A stretch of 9,788 nt of DNA from Pseudomonadota bacterium (GTDB lineage Bacteria; Pseudomonadota; Alphaproteobacteria; Rhizobiales; Xanthobacteraceae). A program made the translations under genes and the position numbers. The stretch covers positions 1-9,788 of the forward strand of contig JAEZBA010000429.1 in the NCBI GenBank assembly GCA_023430245.1. The letters run 5' to 3'. Positions within the stretch are counted from its first letter, which is position 1. Each line of letters opens with the position of its first letter. Below the pieces are notes generated by a model. The model was not told the DNA's origin. It did not search any database and worked only from the letters and a program-made list of their open reading frames with translations. Of this stretch, positions 6,544-9,788 are shown piece after piece.

Positions 6544-7461
6544 ATGAAAACCACACGACCCCGCCGTCCGCGCCGCGTTCAGTTGTCGGTGCCGGGCTCC
6601 AGCGACAAGATGATGGCGAAGGCGGCCGCCAGCCGCGCCGACCATGTTTTTCTCGATCTGGAGGACGCGGTTGCGCCAAGCGCGAAGGAGGCCGCGCGCG
6701 GAAATATCGTCAAGGCGCTGAAGGAACTCGACTGGACCGGCAAGACCCGCTGCGTGCGGATCAACGATCTCACCACCAAGTATGCCTATCGCGACATCAT
6801 CGAGGTGGTGGAGGGCGCAGGCACCCATCTCGACACCATCATGATGACCAAGGTGACGTCGGCTTCCGACATCCAGTTTGCCGCCACGCTCCTCAGCCAG
6901 ATCGAACGCACTATCGGGCTCGATCGTGAGATTGGCATCGAGGTGCTGATCGAGGAGGTCGAGGGCGTGCAGAATGTCGAAGCCATCGCCAAGGCGAGCC
7001 CGCGCGTCGAATCGCTCATTCTCGGCATGGGCGATCTGTCGGCCGCGATGGGGATCGACCTCGGATTCGTCGGCAGCGCCGCCAATCCTTATCCCGGCGA
7101 CATCTGGCATTACGCGCGGGTGCGGCTCGGCATGGCCGCACGCGCGGCGAAAATCGACGCCATCGACGGCCCGTTCCCGAACTTCAAGGACGTCGAGGGC
7201 TACCGGCGGCAGGCCATCGAGGCGCTGGCGCTCGGTTTTGTCGGGAAATGGGCGATCCATCCAGCCCAGATCGAGCCTGCCATCGAAGTATTCTCGCCGA
7301 AGCCAGAGGACGTTGCGCAGGCGCGCAAGCTGCGCGATGCGTTCCTCGAGGCGGAAGCGAAAGGTCTCGGCGCCGCGCAGATCGACGGGCAGATGGTCGA
7401 TATCGCGTCGCTGCGTATTCTGAAGAATACGCTGGACCGCGCCGAGTTGTTCGGGATGTAG
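6544..7461 (+). CDS. CitE/HpcH-family CoA-ester lyase, malyl-/citramalyl-CoA lyase type
   Basis: A 305-residue retro-Claisen lyase that would split a beta-hydroxyacyl-CoA such as citramalyl-CoA (to acetyl-CoA and pyruvate) or malyl/methylmalyl-CoA (to glyoxylate and an acyl-CoA). The TIM barrel shows LSVPGSSDKM (14-23), FLDLEDAV (36-43) and VRIN (71-74). The metal-binding Glu137 is in EVLIEE and Asp164 in LGMGDLSAAMG. The second part has WHYARVRLG (188-196), DGPFPNFKDVEG (208-219), GFVGKWAIHP (231-240) and a complete C-terminal lid with GQMVDIAS (282-289), whose Asp286 matches the residue supplied to the neighbouring subunit in Mcl enzymes. This full-length layout recalls L-malyl-CoA/beta-methylmalyl-CoA lyase more than the citrate lyase beta subunit. 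AGGAAG at 6532-6537 lies 6 bases before ATG 6544. A hairpin follows the stop directly. Confidence 0.92.
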   Translation: MKTTRPRRPRRVQLSVPGSSDKMMAKAAASRADHVFLDLEDAVAPSAKEAARGNIVKALKELDWTGKTRCVRINDLTTKYAYRDIIEVVEGAGTHLDTIMMTKVTSASDIQFAATLLSQIERTIGLDREIGIEVLIEEVEGVQNVEAIAKASPRVESLILGMGDLSAAMGIDLGFVGSAANPYPGDIWHYARVRLGMAARAAKIDAIDGPFPNFKDVEGYRRQAIEALALGFVGKWAIHPAQIEPAIEVFSPKPEDVAQARKLRDAFLEAEAKGLGAAQIDGQMVDIASLRILKNTLDRAELFGM

Positions 7462-7484
7462 CGCATGGAACGGTTCCGATGCGC
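7461..7484 (+). terminator. Hairpin overlapping the lyase stop codon, possible terminator
   Basis: GCGCATGGAAC (7461-7471) pairs with GTTCC plus ATGCGC (7473-7477, 7479-7484) with one bulged G, a strong stem beginning at the last base of the TAG. No proper T-run follows; only scattered Ts occur at 7493-7500. It may be a weak terminator or an mRNA-end stabiliser separating the lyase from the MmgE/PrpD gene. Confidence 0.45.
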
Positions 7485-7549
7485 GTACATGGTCTTGCTT
7501 GGAACCGGGCTTCCGTAGACAGCGTATCGGCGCGGTCAGGCTTGAGTCT

Positions 7550-7569
7550 TTTGATGGCACACGATCAAA
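7550..7569. promoter_or_regulatory. Small inverted repeat upstream of the palindromic repeat
   Basis: TTTGATggcacacgATCAAA has perfect 6-bp arms and an 8-base centre, ending 5 bases before the large repeat. TTGAGT at 7542-7547 and TCAAAT at 7565-7570 are spaced like a weak promoter (17 bases), so this could be an operator for the MmgE/PrpD gene. It may also be chance. Confidence 0.25.
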
Positions 7570-7574
7570 TCTTT

Positions 7575-7682
7575 ATCCGTCACCCTGAGGTGGCCGCGTT
7601 AGCGGCCATCGAAGGGCGACGGCCCGATCAGTGGCCGTTCATCCTTAGAGGCTCGCTGCGCTCACACCTCAGGATGACGGAT
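7575..7682. repeat. Cloverleaf-like intergenic palindromic repeat, about 108 bp
   Basis: The ends ATCCGTCACCCTGAGGTG (7575-7592) and its complement (7665-7682) pair in 17 of 18 positions. Two inner hairpins lie between them: TGGCCGC/GCGGCCA with loop GTTA (7591-7608), and ACGGCC/GGCCGT with an 8-base loop (7619-7638). From memory, this end sequence belongs to a repeat family frequent between genes in Bradyrhizobium and relatives. It codes for nothing evident. In RNA it could fold into a branched structure that stabilises or ends transcripts. It sits 54 bases before the MmgE/PrpD start. Confidence 0.8.
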
Positions 7683-7736
7683 CCGGCTTCGCTCCCGACC
7701 GCACATGATTATTTCAAACGTAAAGAGAACTGACTG

Positions 7737-9119
7737 ATGCTACAGGTTGTCAAACAGGCACAGGACGGCATCCCGAGCGCGGTGACGCGCGCCGTGGTCG
7801 ACGAACTCGTTGTCCGCAGGATCGAGCAATATCCGGCGGACATCGTCGAACTCGCCAGGCAATGCATCACCGATTTTCTCGCGGTCACGCTGGCCGGTAC
7901 GCGCGAAACCGGTTCGCAGGCGGTCGCGGCGGAGTTGCTGGACGGGCGCGGCAGCGATGGTCCGTCAACGCTGATCGGGCTTGCGCCGCGCGCGTCTGCG
8001 CTCGATGCGGCGCTGATCAACGGCATGGCCGCGCATGCGCTCGATTATGACGACGTCAGCCTTCCGATGTCGGCGCATGCCAGCGTGGTCATCCTGCCGG
8101 CCTTGCTTGCACTCGCCGAGAAGCGCAAGGCGTCGGGGCGCGAGGTGCTGGAGTCGTTCGTCGCTGGATATGAAGCCGGCTCGCGCATCGGCATGTATAT
8201 GGCGCCGACGCATTACGACAGCGGCTTCCACGGCACCGGCACCATCGGCACCTTCGCAGCCGCCGCAGCCTGCGCGCATCTGATGCGGCTCGATGCTGAC
8301 CGCACCGAGCGCGCCATCGGCATTGCGGCTGCGCAGGCCGCCGGCATCCGTTCGATGTTCGGCACCGATTGCAAGCCGCTGCATGCCGGCAAGGGTGCAT
8401 TCAATGGCCTGTTCGCAGCGCTCTTGGCGGCGCGTGATTTCACCTCCGCGACCGCCTCGGTCGAATGCGCCAACGGCTTTGCAGCCACCCATGCCGGAGC
8501 GCGCGACGGCGCCGGGGCCTTCGCGGAGCCGCCGGGCGGCTTCTTCCTGCGGCAGAATCTCTTCAAGTATCACGCGGCCTGCTACATGACGCACGCTGCC
8601 GCGAATGCGATCGCCGAGGCGATGAAAGCGCATGCGCTGTCACCCGACGCGGTGGAGCGCATCGTCGTCACCGCCGACCAGTCGCTGAACAGCGTCTGCA
8701 ATATCCCCAACCCGGATACCGGCCTCGGCATGAAGTTCAGCCTGCGGACCGTGGCGGCGTTGTCGATGCTCGGTCGCGACACCAGCGCCCTGTCGAGCTT
8801 TACCGACGATGCGGCGGCGGACCCTTCGATCGCGCAGGCGCGCGAGAAGGTCGAGGTCCAGCTCGCAGAGATCCGGCCGATCACCCGCACCGGCATCCGA
8901 TTGATTGCCAAAGGCGGACGGTCGATCGAGGCGGAGCACGATTCCGGCAAGCCTGAGACCGATCTCGGCGTCCAGAAGGCGCGACTGCAGAGCAAGTTCA
9001 GGGCGCTGGCGGGTGAGGTGCTGGGTGCCGCCCGTGCGGAGCAGTTGCTGGGTGCGATCGAGACGCTCGAGACGCAAGCCGATATCGGCGGGATGATGCG
9101 GCTTGCGGCGTCGGATTAG
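7737..9119 (+). CDS. MmgE/PrpD family protein
   Basis: A 460-residue member of the family that includes 2-methylcitrate dehydratase PrpD, MmgE and the cis-aconitate decarboxylase ACOD1. These enzymes work on free tricarboxylic or dicarboxylic acids without an iron-sulfur cluster. The helical N-terminal domain has HALDYDDV (100-107) with His114 shortly after, GYEAGSRIG (144-152), GFHGTGTIG (163-171) with His165, DCKPLHAGKGA (211-221) with Lys213, and KYHAACYMTH (277-286) with His279 and His286. These are the places where ACOD1 active-site Asp, His and Lys residues fall in my recalled alignment. The C-terminal lid domain starts near residue 290. The start ATG 7737 has only a weak GAGA ribosome site. 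It follows the lyase by 275 bases that hold a hairpin and a palindromic repeat, so it may have its own promoter or depend on readthrough. Reaction unknown; dehydratase, isomerase or decarboxylase are all possible. Confidence 0.9.
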   Translation: MLQVVKQAQDGIPSAVTRAVVDELVVRRIEQYPADIVELARQCITDFLAVTLAGTRETGSQAVAAELLDGRGSDGPSTLIGLAPRASALDAALINGMAAHALDYDDVSLPMSAHASVVILPALLALAEKRKASGREVLESFVAGYEAGSRIGMYMAPTHYDSGFHGTGTIGTFAAAAACAHLMRLDADRTERAIGIAAAQAAGIRSMFGTDCKPLHAGKGAFNGLFAALLAARDFTSATASVECANGFAATHAGARDGAGAFAEPPGGFFLRQNLFKYHAACYMTHAAANAIAEAMKAHALSPDAVERIVVTADQSLNSVCNIPNPDTGLGMKFSLRTVAALSMLGRDTSALSSFTDDAAADPSIAQAREKVEVQLAEIRPITRTGIRLIAKGGRSIEAEHDSGKPETDLGVQKARLQSKFRALAGEVLGAARAEQLLGAIETLETQADIGGMMRLAASD

Positions 9120-9451
9120 GAACGCCACTCGCAAAGTCATCCCCATTTCACATTGCAGGAACAATGCAGGGCAGACTCGGCAGCGATTGCCAAATATTAC
9201 ATAAGTGCTCGATTTTATTATGGTGCCCCTGGCCGGAATCTAATGCCATTGGTTTTATTAAAGTTTTCGACGTTTTTTAGTATGTACCCCCGTTTCTACC
9301 CCAAGCCGCGTTTTGAATTTGCTGTCTTCGGCCCAATCTCGAAAGCCTAGCTTAACGGTAGGAGACTGATCGGTTTGGGAATGAGTATTTATTCCCATAT
9401 ATATCCGTCATCGAGCAAGCGCTTCCGCGCTGCCTCAAACGGAGTGCTCCC
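9120..9451. other. AT-richer intergenic gap
   Basis: No convincing gene in 332 bases. By hand count 9181-9300 is about 40% GC, well below the surrounding genes. A 65-codon frame at 9153-9350 has no ribosome site and no recognisable content. A small inverted repeat, CATTG/CAATG, lies at 9151-9166 without a following T-run, so no terminator is evident for the MmgE/PrpD gene. The only promoter-like sequence is at 9375-9403. The base composition suggests acquired or decayed DNA. Confidence 0.6.
9375..9403 (+). promoter_or_regulatory. Candidate promoter with an internal inverted repeat
   Basis: TTGGGA (9375-9380) and TATATA (9398-9403) are spaced by exactly 17 bases, each matching the sigma-70 consensus in four of six positions. 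Almost the whole spacer is a perfect inverted repeat, TGGGAAT (9376-9382) and ATTCCCA (9391-9397), with loop GAGTATTT. If the promoter is real, the repeat would be a natural operator; if transcribed from farther upstream, it would be a leader hairpin. It lies about 50 bases before the ATG at 9452. Confidence 0.4.
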
Positions 9452-9757
9452 ATGTCTGCGAAGAAAAAGGTCATTGTTTCCTTGCCGAAGGGCATCGCGA
9501 CCTACAACGGCAAGTTCTACACAAACCTCTACCTTGGGGCTTACGATACCGTTGAGGAGGCTGTTTCGATCCGCGCCAAGGCGTTGGAGTTTAAAGCCTC
9601 CCTGAAAGGGGTCTCGGCGAAGGTTGCCGCTCTCGCGGCTCGGCCTGCACCCGTTGCAACGCCTACGACGAACAAGGACAAGTTCAGATGGAAGAATGGC
9701 GATATCCGCATCACGAAGAAAAAGGCGCCCAAGGCCGCACCCACTGCCAAGGCCTGA
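9452..9757 (+). CDS. Small basic protein with an AP2-like segment
   Basis: A 101-residue, strongly basic hypothetical protein. Residues about 17-45 (ATYNGKFYTNLYLGAYDT followed by EEAVSIRAKAL) follow the pattern of AP2/ERF-type and integrase-type DNA-binding domains: three short strands ending in YLGxYDT, then a helix beginning EEA. A linker rich in Ala and Lys follows, with a small second block, DKFRWKNGDIRI (75-86), then a Lys/Ala tail like those of nucleic-acid-binding proteins. There is no signal peptide or membrane segment. The start is well supported: GGAG at 9441-9444 lies 7 bases before ATG 9452. It stands alone behind the AT-rich gap and shares no obvious role with the upstream catabolic genes. 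DNA binding is an inference from the fold pattern and charge; no known gene was recognised. Confidence 0.75.
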   Translation: MSAKKKVIVSLPKGIATYNGKFYTNLYLGAYDTVEEAVSIRAKALEFKASLKGVSAKVAALAARPAPVATPTTNKDKFRWKNGDIRITKKKAPKAAPTAKA

Positions 9758-9788
9758 TCCGCTCGCTCACACACGATACCAAATCAGA

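Noticed and set aside
6457..7560. 367-codon minus-strand frame
   Set aside because: Covers the whole lyase gene in antisense. The lyase has metal-binding and lid motifs; the antisense product has none.
7462..7736. Possible CRISPR or insertion-sequence end
   Set aside because: There is a single palindrome with inner hairpins, no repeated unit with spacers, no transposase gene and no obvious target-site duplication.
9153..9350. Possible 65-residue protein in the AT-rich gap
   Set aside because: No ribosome site, no recognisable content, and a hydrophobic/aromatic composition expected from translating AT-rich noncoding DNA.

Overview
The window is GC-rich, with gene content and palindromic intergenic repeats typical of an alphaproteobacterium of the Bradyrhizobium/Afipia/Rhodopseudomonas group. 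The main pointer is a ~108-bp imperfect palindrome at 7575-7682 whose ends (ATCCGTCACCCTGAGGTG and its complement) resemble a repeat that is common in those genomes. The assignment is an inference; no marker gene is present.

Layout. (1) 1-2094, plus strand: the 3' part of a class III (CaiB/BaiF) CoA-transferase, then an 8-codon mini-ORF whose stop overlaps the start of a zinc-free NADPH:quinone oxidoreductase. (2) 5003-2091, minus strand: a compact set in the order gntR (HutC-type, UTRA domain), maoC-like gene A, acyl-CoA dehydrogenase, maoC-like gene B. maoC-A and the dehydrogenase are joined by an ATGA overlap, and the last gene meets the quinone oxidoreductase tail to tail in one shared TTAA. 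(3) 5004-5277: divergent control region with two near-identical 15-bp imperfect palindromes, AATGTCCG[A/T]ACA[T/A]TT, probably the GntR operators. (4) 5278-9119, plus strand: a complete second class III CoA-transferase, an Mcl-type CitE/HpcH lyase and an MmgE/PrpD family protein; a terminator-like hairpin and the palindromic repeat lie between the last two. (5) 9120-9451: AT-richer gap of 332 bases without a convincing gene, holding a hairpin and promoter-like sequence. (6) 9452-9757: a small, very basic protein with an AP2-like segment.

How the genes may work together. The two divergent units supply a coherent set for activating and splitting a branched C4-C5 dicarboxylic acid: CoA transfer (CaiB), alpha,beta-oxidation (acyl-CoA dehydrogenase), hydration (two MaoC-like hot-dog proteins) and retro-Claisen cleavage (CitE/Mcl). 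An MmgE/PrpD enzyme may act on the free acid. CaiB + MaoC + CitE is the combination of families known for itaconate degradation (itaconate CoA-transferase, itaconyl-CoA hydratase, citramalyl-CoA lyase). The dehydrogenase would also allow methylsuccinyl-CoA or a similar saturated acid as entry point. The substrate cannot be read from the sequence. The two MaoC-like proteins look like separate halves of a double-hot-dog hydratase, with the expected catalytic His present in only one of them.
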